NCBI GenBank assembly: GCA_021815245.1
Contig: JAKAHF010000068.1
Location: 1-8,375 of the forward strand
DNA: 8,375 nucleotides
Origin: Actinomycetes bacterium
GTDB lineage: Bacteria > Actinomycetota > Thermoleophilia > RBG-16-64-13
Direction: 5' to 3'
Shown piece by piece: positions 1-4,972 of this stretch. The notes beneath the pieces are model-generated. The model saw only the letters and a list, made by a program, of their open reading frames with translations. It did not search any database and had not been told where the DNA came from. The translations under genes and the position numbers were made by a program. Every line of letters begins with the position of its first letter. The stretch's first letter is position 1.

Positions 1-220
1 GTCTGGCCGTCTGGCCGTTCTCGAAGTGATCGGGCACGGCGCCTCTCGGTATGGTGCTGACCGCGGCGAGTATCTGGGCCGCGGAGTCGATCACGTGGGT
101 ACCTGCCGGCGTGCCGGTGGTGCTCGTGGCGCCGGGCGAGCCGCACGCGACAAGCAGCAGGCAGAGCGAGAAGGCGGCCACGATCGTTGTTCGCAGGAAG
201 ACCGGCGTTCTGAGCTGCAT
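1..220 (-). CDS. Putative lipoprotein, N-terminal part (3' end outside window)
   Basis: This frame is open from an ATG at 220 to the window edge, so 73 residues are visible and the C-terminus is missing. The start is supported by a GGAGGAG Shine-Dalgarno two bases before the ATG. The N-terminus is a classical lipoprotein signal: basic residues (R4, R10), a hydrophobic stretch around residues 13-25, and a lipobox LVAC with the lipidation cysteine at 26, followed by G-S. After it comes a Gly/Thr/Ser/Pro-rich linker (about residues 27-41), then the start of a folded region (HVIDSAAQILAAVSTIPRG). The product should be exported and anchored to the outer face of the membrane. I do not recognise the mature domain, so no function is assigned; a substrate-binding or envelope protein is possible. 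It is transcribed away from the CMD/mop operon across a region with an inverted repeat. Confidence 0.8.
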   Translation of the reverse strand, partial: MQLRTPVFLRTTIVAAFSLCLLLVACGSPGATSTTGTPAGTHVIDSAAQILAAVSTIPRGAVPDHFENGQTAR

Positions 221-231
221 GGCTCCTCCAT

Positions 232-265
232 TCGTTGCTTGTCACTGTGGCTCAACGAGCAACGA
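232..265. promoter_or_regulatory. Inverted repeat in the divergent intergenic region; possible operator or 5'-UTR hairpin
   Basis: The arms are TCGTTGCTTGT (232-242) and ACGAGCAACGA (255-265). The outer 8 bp and the inner 2 bp are perfect; the one mismatch is a G-U pair in a + strand transcript and an A-C mismatch in a - strand transcript. The centre is 12 nt. It ends three bases before the Shine-Dalgarno of the lipoprotein gene, so it could be a repressor or activator site or a hairpin next to that ribosome site. A weak promoter pair on the - strand (TTGCAC at 272-267 and CACAGT at 249-244, 17-bp spacer) would overlap it. Its role is inferred. Confidence 0.4.
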
Positions 266-371
266 TGTGCAAGCGGGCGGAGCATGGTCAGCTGCCCTGG
301 GGACTGATAGAGTCAGCGCGAGAAAGACTGGACGACGGCTCCGGGAGTCGGAGTCAGCGAGGAGGAGCGTC

Positions 372-680
372 ATGAACGACAAGCGTCCGCTTTTCGCAGA
401 GTTCAAGAAGGAGCACCCCGACATCTACGAGCGCAACGAGGCGTTGGGGGAGTACATCCACCAGCACGGCGGCCCTCTCGATGAAAAGACGCGCTGGTTG
501 ATCAAATTGGGCATCGCCGCGGCGCACCATCGTCAGACCGCGCTCGGCACGCACATCGCCAAGGCGCGTGAGGCGGGGGCCTCGGAGGAGGAGATCCTTC
601 ACGCCCTGTATCTTGTCATCCCGACCTGCGGCTTCCCCCATTTCATGGAGGCCTACAGAGTCTACAAAACGAGGGAGTAG
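372..680 (+). CDS. Carboxymuconolactone decarboxylase (CMD)/AhpD-like family protein lacking the CxxC pair
   Basis: This 102-residue protein has the small all-helical CMD/AhpD fold. The typical core is visible: a helix ending LDEKTRWLIKLGIAAA (residues 36-51), then a histidine helix TALGTHIAKAREAGASEEE and the closing ILHALYLVIPTCGFP helix. Redox-active members have CxxCxxxH before the AGAxxEEI turn. Here H61 is kept but the two cysteine positions are R54 and A57, so an AhpD-type peroxidase role is unlikely. The only cysteine is C86. The frame is open upstream to 51, but the ATG at 372 is chosen because GGAGGAG (361-367) sits correctly before it and family similarity begins there. The stop is 5 nt before mop, so the two are almost certainly co-transcribed. 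The substrate is unknown. Confidence 0.85.
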   Translation: MNDKRPLFAEFKKEHPDIYERNEALGEYIHQHGGPLDEKTRWLIKLGIAAAHHRQTALGTHIAKAREAGASEEEILHALYLVIPTCGFPHFMEAYRVYKTRE

Positions 681-685
681 CAGCC

Positions 686-895
686 ATGAAGCTGAGCGCG
701 AGGAACGTTCTGAAGGGGAGAGTCACAAAGATCAGGCACGGTGTCGTGAACTCCGAGGTCGTTCTCGAAGTGGCCCCTGGCATCGAGGTCGTGGCCATCA
801 TCACGCGGCAGTCGGCTGAATCGCTCGATCTGAAGGAGGACTCCGAGGCCTACGCGGTCATCAAGGCGAGCAACGTCATGCTCGCGGTCGACTGA
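686..895 (+). CDS. mop: Molbindin, Mop-type molybdate/tungstate-binding protein (TOBE domain)
   Basis: This 69-residue protein is a single Mop/TOBE domain, the usual length for a stand-alone molbindin. The family pattern runs end to end: SARNVLKGRVTKIRHG at residues 4-19, VNSEVVLEVAPG at 21-32, an ITRQSAESLDLK segment at 39-50 and the terminal AVIKASNVMLAV. Molbindins are cytoplasmic oligomers that bind molybdate or tungstate oxyanions at subunit interfaces and are thought to store or buffer Mo for cofactor synthesis. A GAGGGAG Shine-Dalgarno (671-677) overlaps the end of the CMD-family gene, 5 nt upstream, so the pair forms a small operon. No molybdate transporter or molybdoenzyme is visible here. 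One small departure is D52 where many homologues have glycine (EDSEAYAVIK). Confidence 0.93.
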   Translation: MKLSARNVLKGRVTKIRHGVVNSEVVLEVAPGIEVVAIITRQSAESLDLKEDSEAYAVIKASNVMLAVD

Positions 896-957
896 GGACG
901 CCCTATCGCGCCGGCCAGCGTGCCTCGGGGGCCGTGGCTTCGTTGTTCAACAGCCTC

Positions 958-1746
958 CTAGAAGCTCCCCGGAAAGAGCCCGCCATCCATGAGGATGTTC
1001 TGGCCCGTGACATAGCCTGCATGCACGCTGCACAAGAATGCGCACATCTGTCCAAACTCGGCCGGGTCACCGAACCGTTTTGCCGGCACCCGCGCATGCC
1101 ACTCGGCCACGATGTCTTCTACCGACGAACCCGTGCGCTCGGCCGAGGCGACAAAGCCCTGGCGCAGGCGCTCGGTGTCGAAGTACCCGGGCAGCAGGTT
1201 GTTGACGGTCACGTTCTTGTCGGCCACCGATCGGGCGACGCCGGCCACGAACGCGGTGAGGCCGGCGCGGGCGGCGCTGGAGAGGTCCAAGCCGGCAAGG
1301 GGCATCTTGACGCCGACCGACGTGATGTTGACGATGCGGCCGAAACCCCGATCGGCCATGCCGTCGATGACCTGCTGGATGAGTTCGATTGGCGTGACCA
1401 TGTTCATGGTGGCCCCAGTGAGCATGGCGGCGCGGTCGAGGGCACGGAAGTCCCTGAACGGCGGCCCACTGTTGTTGTTGACGAGGATGTCGGGCCGCGG
1501 ACAGGCCGCGAGCACCTCGGCTTGGCCCTCCAAGGTGCTGATATCGGCGACGACGGGAGTGACCTCGACTCCGGTGGCCCGGCGGATGGCCTCGGCAGTC
1601 TCTTCGAGCGCCGCGGGCTGCCGTCCGTTCACGACGAGATGCACGCCCGCCTCGGCAAGCGCCAAGGCGCAGGCCCTGCCCAATCCTCGGCTGGACGCAC
1701 AGACGATGGCTCTTCTATCGCGGATGCCGAGATCCATGTCTGTCAT
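958..1746 (-). CDS. Short-chain dehydrogenase/reductase (SDR) family protein with a non-canonical active site
   Basis: At 262 residues this has the length of a classical SDR with a Rossmann fold. The cofactor loop is CASSRGLG (16-23) where TGxxxGxG is usual, the NNAG motif appears as NNNSG (90-94), and the end has the common GYVTGQNILMDGG strand (244-256). The catalytic serine S143 is present, but the tyrosine position 13 residues later is S156 and the following lysine position is R160. These replacements resemble a known atypical SDR subgroup with an LSxxxR pattern, so NAD(P)-dependent oxidoreduction by the standard Ser-Tyr-Lys mechanism is doubtful. The substrate is unknown. The gene begins 4 nt after the GIY-YIG-like gene and is probably the last gene of that operon. 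No clear Shine-Dalgarno is seen, and a second ATG at 1737 (M4) is an alternative start. Confidence 0.88.
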   Translation of the reverse strand: MTDMDLGIRDRRAIVCASSRGLGRACALALAEAGVHLVVNGRQPAALEETAEAIRRATGVEVTPVVADISTLEGQAEVLAACPRPDILVNNNSGPPFRDFRALDRAAMLTGATMNMVTPIELIQQVIDGMADRGFGRIVNITSVGVKMPLAGLDLSSAARAGLTAFVAGVARSVADKNVTVNNLLPGYFDTERLRQGFVASAERTGSSVEDIVAEWHARVPAKRFGDPAEFGQMCAFLCSVHAGYVTGQNILMDGGLFPGSF

Positions 1747-1750
1747 CAGT

Positions 1751-2155
1751 TCAGGCCGGGGGCCGGGGAGCGGACCTGTGCAGGCGCGTGCTTCTCAGAC
1801 ACATCGGATACAGTGGCCGTTGCTCGCCGGCCAGTCTCTCGAGCCACATGTCGAGGAGGGCGTCGAGGTCGTCTCGCAGGTCGGGGCGCGGCTCATCAGG
1901 CTGCGGCAGCCGGTCGAGCACCTCGAAACTGAAGGCGTCGGGCCCAAGGCGTTTCCAGTCGGCCTGCAGCGTCTTGTCGGGATGCGTGTTCATCTGAAGT
2001 TGAAAACGCTGCCGGTTGAGCATGCTCGGCAGGTCGCCGCTCGCGCCGATGAAAAGCACTCCCTCTGCGTCGTTTCGAACGACGAACAGTCCTGCCGGAC
2101 GTGCCGTCTCCTTGTACTGCCGTCGTAGCGATTTGCGGTCGATCTGGTCGCTCAC
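1751..2155 (-). CDS. GIY-YIG nuclease-like family protein
   Basis: This 134-residue protein starts at GTG with a good GGGAGG Shine-Dalgarno 4 nt upstream. The N-terminal half resembles small bacterial single-domain GIY-YIG proteins. The first motif is A21-G-L-F-V and the second is L34-F-I-G-A, so GIY is GLF and YIG is FIG. They are followed by an Arg/Asn segment (LNRQRFQLQMNTHPDK, 46-61), W67 and FSFEVLD (75-81), whose E78 is the likely metal-binding glutamate. Acidic residues and a WLERL helix follow (about 95-109), then an Arg/Pro-rich tail without obvious structure. Such proteins are annotated as GIY-YIG nucleases, but activity is untested for most, and the Tyr-to-Phe changes at both signature tyrosines make cleavage uncertain. 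It lies between the MBL gene (81 nt upstream) and the SDR gene (4 nt downstream). Confidence 0.78.
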   Translation of the reverse strand: MSDQIDRKSLRRQYKETARPAGLFVVRNDAEGVLFIGASGDLPSMLNRQRFQLQMNTHPDKTLQADWKRLGPDAFSFEVLDRLPQPDEPRPDLRDDLDALLDMWLERLAGEQRPLYPMCLRSTRLHRSAPRPPA

Positions 2156-2185
2156 GTGTCCTCCCGAACTTGGTGTTCCGCGTCT

Positions 2186-2214
2186 ACTCTACCGTTTCGG
2201 GCCGTATCCGCGAA
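2186..2214 (-). promoter_or_regulatory. Candidate internal promoter upstream of the GIY-YIG-like gene
   Basis: Read on the - strand, TAGAGT (2191-2186) lies 17 bp after TTCGCG (2214-2209), about 30 nt before the GTG start at 2155. The -10 has the T-A-x-A-x-T core and is identical to the -10 of the stronger promoter at 2928-2956, but the -35 matches consensus at only 3 of 6 positions. It lies in the 81-nt gap between the MBL and GIY-YIG genes, which otherwise holds only the ribosome site. Confidence 0.25.
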
Positions 2215-2236
2215 GGTTCCGGGGGTCATCGAGCGC

Positions 2237-2896
2237 CTACTTGACTTGGCTGAGTTCGAAAGGCTTGCCGTGACCGGGATAGACGCGGTCGACTTCGAGA
2301 TGCCGTACGCGCTCCAGGCTCGCTCGGGCCTCGGCCATGTCGTTTATGAAGAATTGCAGACCCGGTCTGCCGATCAGGTTGTCGAGAAGATCGCCACAGA
2401 ACAGACTGCCGTCGGCCGTCAGCACGCCGACCGACCCGCGGGTATGGCCCGGAAGGTGGAAAACGGTCGCATCGAGACCGAAGTCGATCAGGCTCTGCCC
2501 GTCTTCGAGGTAGAGGTCGGGCCTGAATGTCTCGAACGGCCCAGGGCGGAAGAGGTGCGAGGCCATGCGCAGCGGCAGCGGGAACTTGTCGGGCTTGTGT
2601 TTGATGCCGAGGTTCCAATCGGCCTTCATGACGCGACCCGCATCGGAACGGTGCATGGCGATGACGGAGCCGTGCTTCTCGCGCAGAAACGTCGCGTTGC
2701 CGGCGTGGTCGTAGTCTCCATGGGTGATGAGGATGAGTTTCAGGTCTCCCTGGCAGCATCCGGCGGCTTCGAGTCTCGCGTCCAGGTTGCTCCGCTTCTC
2801 GGGCCTGCCTGTGTCGATGAGCACGTAGCCATCGCCGGTGCCGAGCAGGTAGCTATTCACGCTCGCAAGACAAATGGTCTCGATGTCGTTTGACAT
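2237..2896 (-). CDS. Metallo-beta-lactamase (MBL) fold hydrolase with an HxDxDH metal motif
   Basis: This 219-residue single-domain protein is probably a cytoplasmic metal-dependent hydrolase. From the ATG at 2896 the MBL motifs occur in order: the first strand ending VLIDTG (25-30), the metal motif HGDYDH (59-64), LPGHT with H151, the bridging-aspartate motif CGD with D169, and YPGHG with H209. The usual second histidine of HxHxDH is D61, a variant seen in one branch of the superfamily. The layout resembles glyoxalase-II-like or other thioesterase-like members, but the substrate cannot be told. The frame extends upstream to 2956, but that would overlap the promoter at 2928-2956. The chosen ATG has a G-rich GGGGGGA ribosome site and begins just before recognisable domain sequence. 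It is the first gene of a likely MBL, GIY-YIG, SDR operon. Confidence 0.9.
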   Translation of the reverse strand: MSNDIETICLASVNSYLLGTGDGYVLIDTGRPEKRSNLDARLEAAGCCQGDLKLILITHGDYDHAGNATFLREKHGSVIAMHRSDAGRVMKADWNLGIKHKPDKFPLPLRMASHLFRPGPFETFRPDLYLEDGQSLIDFGLDATVFHLPGHTRGSVGVLTADGSLFCGDLLDNLIGRPGLQFFINDMAEARASLERVRHLEVDRVYPGHGKPFELSQVK

Positions 2897-2927
2897 ATTC
2901 CCCCCAGGACGCAACAACACCGCGCAG

Positions 2928-2956
2928 ACTCTAGCCTCCGAGGGGCGGGCAGTCAA
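2928..2956 (-). promoter_or_regulatory. Sigma70-type promoter for the MBL/GIY-YIG/SDR operon
   Basis: On the - strand, TTGACT (2956-2951) is followed by a 17-bp spacer and TAGAGT (2933-2928). This matches consensus at 5 of 6 and 4 of 6 positions with ideal spacing. Transcription should begin near 2921, giving a leader of about 25 nt before the ATG at 2896. It lies in the 99-nt divergent region shared with the MFS gene. Confidence 0.65.
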
Positions 2957-2979
2957 GCGGGCCGGCGGGCGCGTCGAGC

Positions 2980-2988
2980 TGGTACTCT
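2980..2988 (+). promoter_or_regulatory. Extended -10 promoter of the MFS gene, probably giving a leaderless mRNA
   Basis: TGG followed by TACTCT (2983-2988) forms an extended -10 element with the TAxxxT core. No matching -35 is found. Initiation 7-8 nt downstream of the hexamer would fall at 2995-2996, on the A of the MFS ATG, and no Shine-Dalgarno precedes that ATG. Leaderless transcripts are common in actinobacteria; the assignment is inferred. Confidence 0.4.
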
Positions 2989-2995
2989 ACGCCGG

Positions 2996-4444
2996 ATGAC
3001 CGATTCACATTCGCAAACAACGCGGCCACTCCTTCTGCGCGGTTCTGAACGTGGCCTCATACTGTTCATCGCCAGCCTCGGCGGGTTTCTCGTCACCTTC
3101 ATGTCTTCGTCGGTCAACGTGGCCCTGCCGCTCATCGAATCCGAATTCCACGTCTCGGCGGTGCTTCTCAGTTGGCTTTCGCTTTCGTACGTGTTGGTGT
3201 CGGCAGCGTGTCTGCTCCCGCTGGGGCGTCTTGCCGACATGCACGGCCGCATGCGTGTCTATGTATTCAGCCAGGCTCTCTTCGTGGTCTTCTCGATTGC
3301 GAGCGGGTTTGCCCCCTCGGCTCTCGTGCTTCTTGTGCTCAGGGCGCTCAATGGGATCGCCCTGGCCAGTGGCTCGGTGACGGCCACCTCTCTCGTCATC
3401 CTCGCCTATCCTCCCGAAGCGCGGGGGAGGGCTCTCGGAGTCAACATCGCGGGAGTCTACCTGGGGCTCACGCTCGGCCCGGTGCTCGGAGGACTCATCA
3501 TTCACAATCTCGGTTGGAGGAGCCTGTTCTTCATCTCGGGAGCGCTCTCGCTCATCACTGTTACGCTACCCCTCTACAGACTCAGGGGCATCGAGTGGCG
3601 CGAACCGCGCACCGCACGCTTCGATGTGGTCGGCTCCATCGCGTACGCGGTGCCGCTGATCGCGGTCTTGTTGGGATTCTCGTTCTTGCCCGGCGTCCTT
3701 GGTGTGGGGCTCATCGTTGCCGGGCTGATCGGTCTCGCCGGCTTTCTCGTGTGGGAATCACGGGTCGCCGATCCACTGCTCAACGTGGGTCTACTACGCG
3801 GGAATCGCGTGTTCGGGTTCTCCAATGTAGCGACGCTGATCAACTACAGCGCCAGTTCGGCCATGCTCTTTCTGATGAGCCTCTATCTGCAGTACAACCG
3901 GGGACTCAACCCTCAGACGGCCGGCTTCGTGCTCGTCACCGGGACGTTCGTGCAGGTGGTGGCCGCTCCCTTTGCAGGGCGGCTTGCCGACCGCATGGAG
4001 GCGCGCTACGTCGCTACGACCGGCATGGTGATCTGCTTCTTCGGCCTACTGGGACTCAGCTTCGTCGGGCTCTCGACCCCATATCTGTATGTCATCGCGA
4101 TGCTCTGCCTCGTCGGATTGGGCACGGCTCTTTTCGCGACTCCCAACACACACGCTATCGTCAGTAGCGTCGAGACCCGCTTTGTCGGGGTGGCGACTGC
4201 TACCATCGCCATGATGCGACAGGCAGGCATGAGCATGAGTATAGGCTTCGCCGCCCTCGTGCTTGCCGTGGAGATAGGCCGGCACGATATTGGCCCGGCG
4301 GACTATCCGGGGCTGCTCACCAGCGTGCACATCACATTCCTGGTGTTCACCGCTCTCTGCGCGGTCGGCGCGGCTTTCTCGATGGTAGGCCCACGGCGCG
4401 GCGATGCCACGAACCCCCTGAGCGCCGGTCGACCGGCAGACTGA
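2996..4444 (+). CDS. MFS drug-efflux-type transporter, DHA2 family, 14 transmembrane helices
   Basis: This 482-residue integral membrane protein shows 14 hydrophobic segments, the DHA2 (EmrB/QacA-like) count, and so is most likely a proton-coupled exporter of drugs or amphipathic compounds. Family motifs are clear. Helix 1 ends SSVNVALPLIESEF (38-51), and motif A is GRLADMHGRMR (77-87). Motif B is LRALNGIALASG with R116, and antiporter motif C is around GVYLGLTLGPVLGG (153-166). A second motif A-like loop, GRLADRMEARY, is at 328-338. The N-terminus (1-19) and the tail after about 464 are polar. The gene stands alone on the + strand, divergent from the MBL operon and convergent with the GNAT gene, whose stop is 17 nt away. 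There is no adjacent regulator. The ATG has no Shine-Dalgarno, consistent with leaderless translation. The substrate cannot be inferred. Confidence 0.93.
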   Translation: MTDSHSQTTRPLLLRGSERGLILFIASLGGFLVTFMSSSVNVALPLIESEFHVSAVLLSWLSLSYVLVSAACLLPLGRLADMHGRMRVYVFSQALFVVFSIASGFAPSALVLLVLRALNGIALASGSVTATSLVILAYPPEARGRALGVNIAGVYLGLTLGPVLGGLIIHNLGWRSLFFISGALSLITVTLPLYRLRGIEWREPRTARFDVVGSIAYAVPLIAVLLGFSFLPGVLGVGLIVAGLIGLAGFLVWESRVADPLLNVGLLRGNRVFGFSNVATLINYSASSAMLFLMSLYLQYNRGLNPQTAGFVLVTGTFVQVVAAPFAGRLADRMEARYVATTGMVICFFGLLGLSFVGLSTPYLYVIAMLCLVGLGTALFATPNTHAIVSSVETRFVGVATATIAMMRQAGMSMSIGFAALVLAVEIGRHDIGPADYPGLLTSVHITFLVFTALCAVGAAFSMVGPRRGDATNPLSAGRPAD

Positions 4445-4448
4445 GATA

Positions 4449-4469
4449 CCGGCTGCCTGGTCTAGCCGG
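4449..4469. terminator. Short inverted repeat between convergent MFS and GNAT genes; possible bidirectional terminator
   Basis: CCGGCT (4449-4454) pairs with AGCCGG (4464-4469), with one extra possible G-U pair and a loop of about 7 nt. It begins 4 nt after the MFS stop and overlaps the GNAT stop codon (4464-4462). It has no T tract on either side, so it is a weak candidate. Confidence 0.25.
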
Positions 4470-4968
4470 GTCTCGAGATCGACCACAGCTCGCGGATCGC
4501 TCCGCCTGGCCGCACTAGTGTCGACTCGTGGCGCATGCCCACCTTGGCCGCCACCAGCCTGGAGGGAAGGTTCTCCGGCTCGACGAGCGCCACGACGCGA
4601 TCGAGGCCAAGCTCATCGAAGGCGAAGTCGAGCAGTCGTAGGCCGATCTCGGTCGCGTAGCCTTTGCCCCATGCGGCACGATCGAGCACGTAGATGAGCT
4701 CGACGCAGATGGCGCCGTCTATCTCCTTGTCGAGCAGGCCGCAGTGGCCGATGAACCGGTCGCTCGATTTCTCGATGAGGGGCCACAGGCCGAACGGTCC
4801 GGCGGGGGGCTGAGCCAGGTCCTCGATCGAGGTGTCGCGCACCATGCCGGCCTCTCGGGGGCCACCGAGAAAGCGGGTGACTTCGGGATCGGTCCAGAGA
4901 TCGATGATCGCTTCGATGTCTTCGACCTCCATCGAGCGCAGGACGAGCCTTTCGGTTTCGAGACGCAT
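4462..4968 (-). CDS. GNAT-family N-acetyltransferase, RimJ/RimL type
   Basis: This 168-residue protein has the full GNAT layout. It opens with the RimJ/RimL-like MRLETERLVLRSMEVEDIE (1-19), followed by a helix with LWTDPEVTRFLGG (24-36). The acetyl-CoA loop (motif A) is AAWGKGYATE (98-107), fitting the R/QxxGxG/A pattern with W100-G-K-G-Y-A. VEPENLPSRLVAAKVGM (129-145) is the usual motif B region. It would transfer acetyl from acetyl-CoA to an amino group, of a ribosomal protein N-terminus, a small amine or an antibiotic; the sequence does not decide which. The frame is open upstream to 5058 inside purM, but the ATG at 4968 is chosen because the domain begins exactly there and the purM stop is only 4 nt upstream. 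No strong Shine-Dalgarno is seen, so translation is probably coupled to purM. It is the last gene of the operon. Confidence 0.9.
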   Translation of the reverse strand: MRLETERLVLRSMEVEDIEAIIDLWTDPEVTRFLGGPREAGMVRDTSIEDLAQPPAGPFGLWPLIEKSSDRFIGHCGLLDKEIDGAICVELIYVLDRAAWGKGYATEIGLRLLDFAFDELGLDRVVALVEPENLPSRLVAAKVGMRHESTLVRPGGAIRELWSISRPG

Positions 4969-4972
4969 GTCT

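Noticed and set aside
1..18. Tandem GTCTGGCC GTCTGGCC GT at the window edge
   Set aside because: Only two 8-bp units, inside the reading frame of the lipoprotein gene and not a multiple of three; probably chance.
51..371. N-terminal extension of the CMD-family frame to 51
   Set aside because: It would run over the divergent region and the lipoprotein start, has no family similarity, and the ATG at 372 has a strong Shine-Dalgarno.
896..957. Possible bidirectional terminator between mop and the SDR gene
   Set aside because: GGCC/GGCC and GCC/GGC pairings can be drawn, but only with a bulge and a 13-nt loop and no T tract; too weak to call in such GC-rich DNA.
934..1932. Long + strand open frames opposite the SDR gene (also 1112-2128)
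   Set aside because: They lie antisense to well-supported genes, are rich in Gly/Arg/Ala/Ser with no recognisable domain, and arise from high-GC codon use.
3005..3505. A 166-residue - strand open frame inside the MFS gene
   Set aside because: It is a highly charged, low-complexity translation opposite a clear 14-helix transporter, as expected for the antisense of hydrophobic codons.
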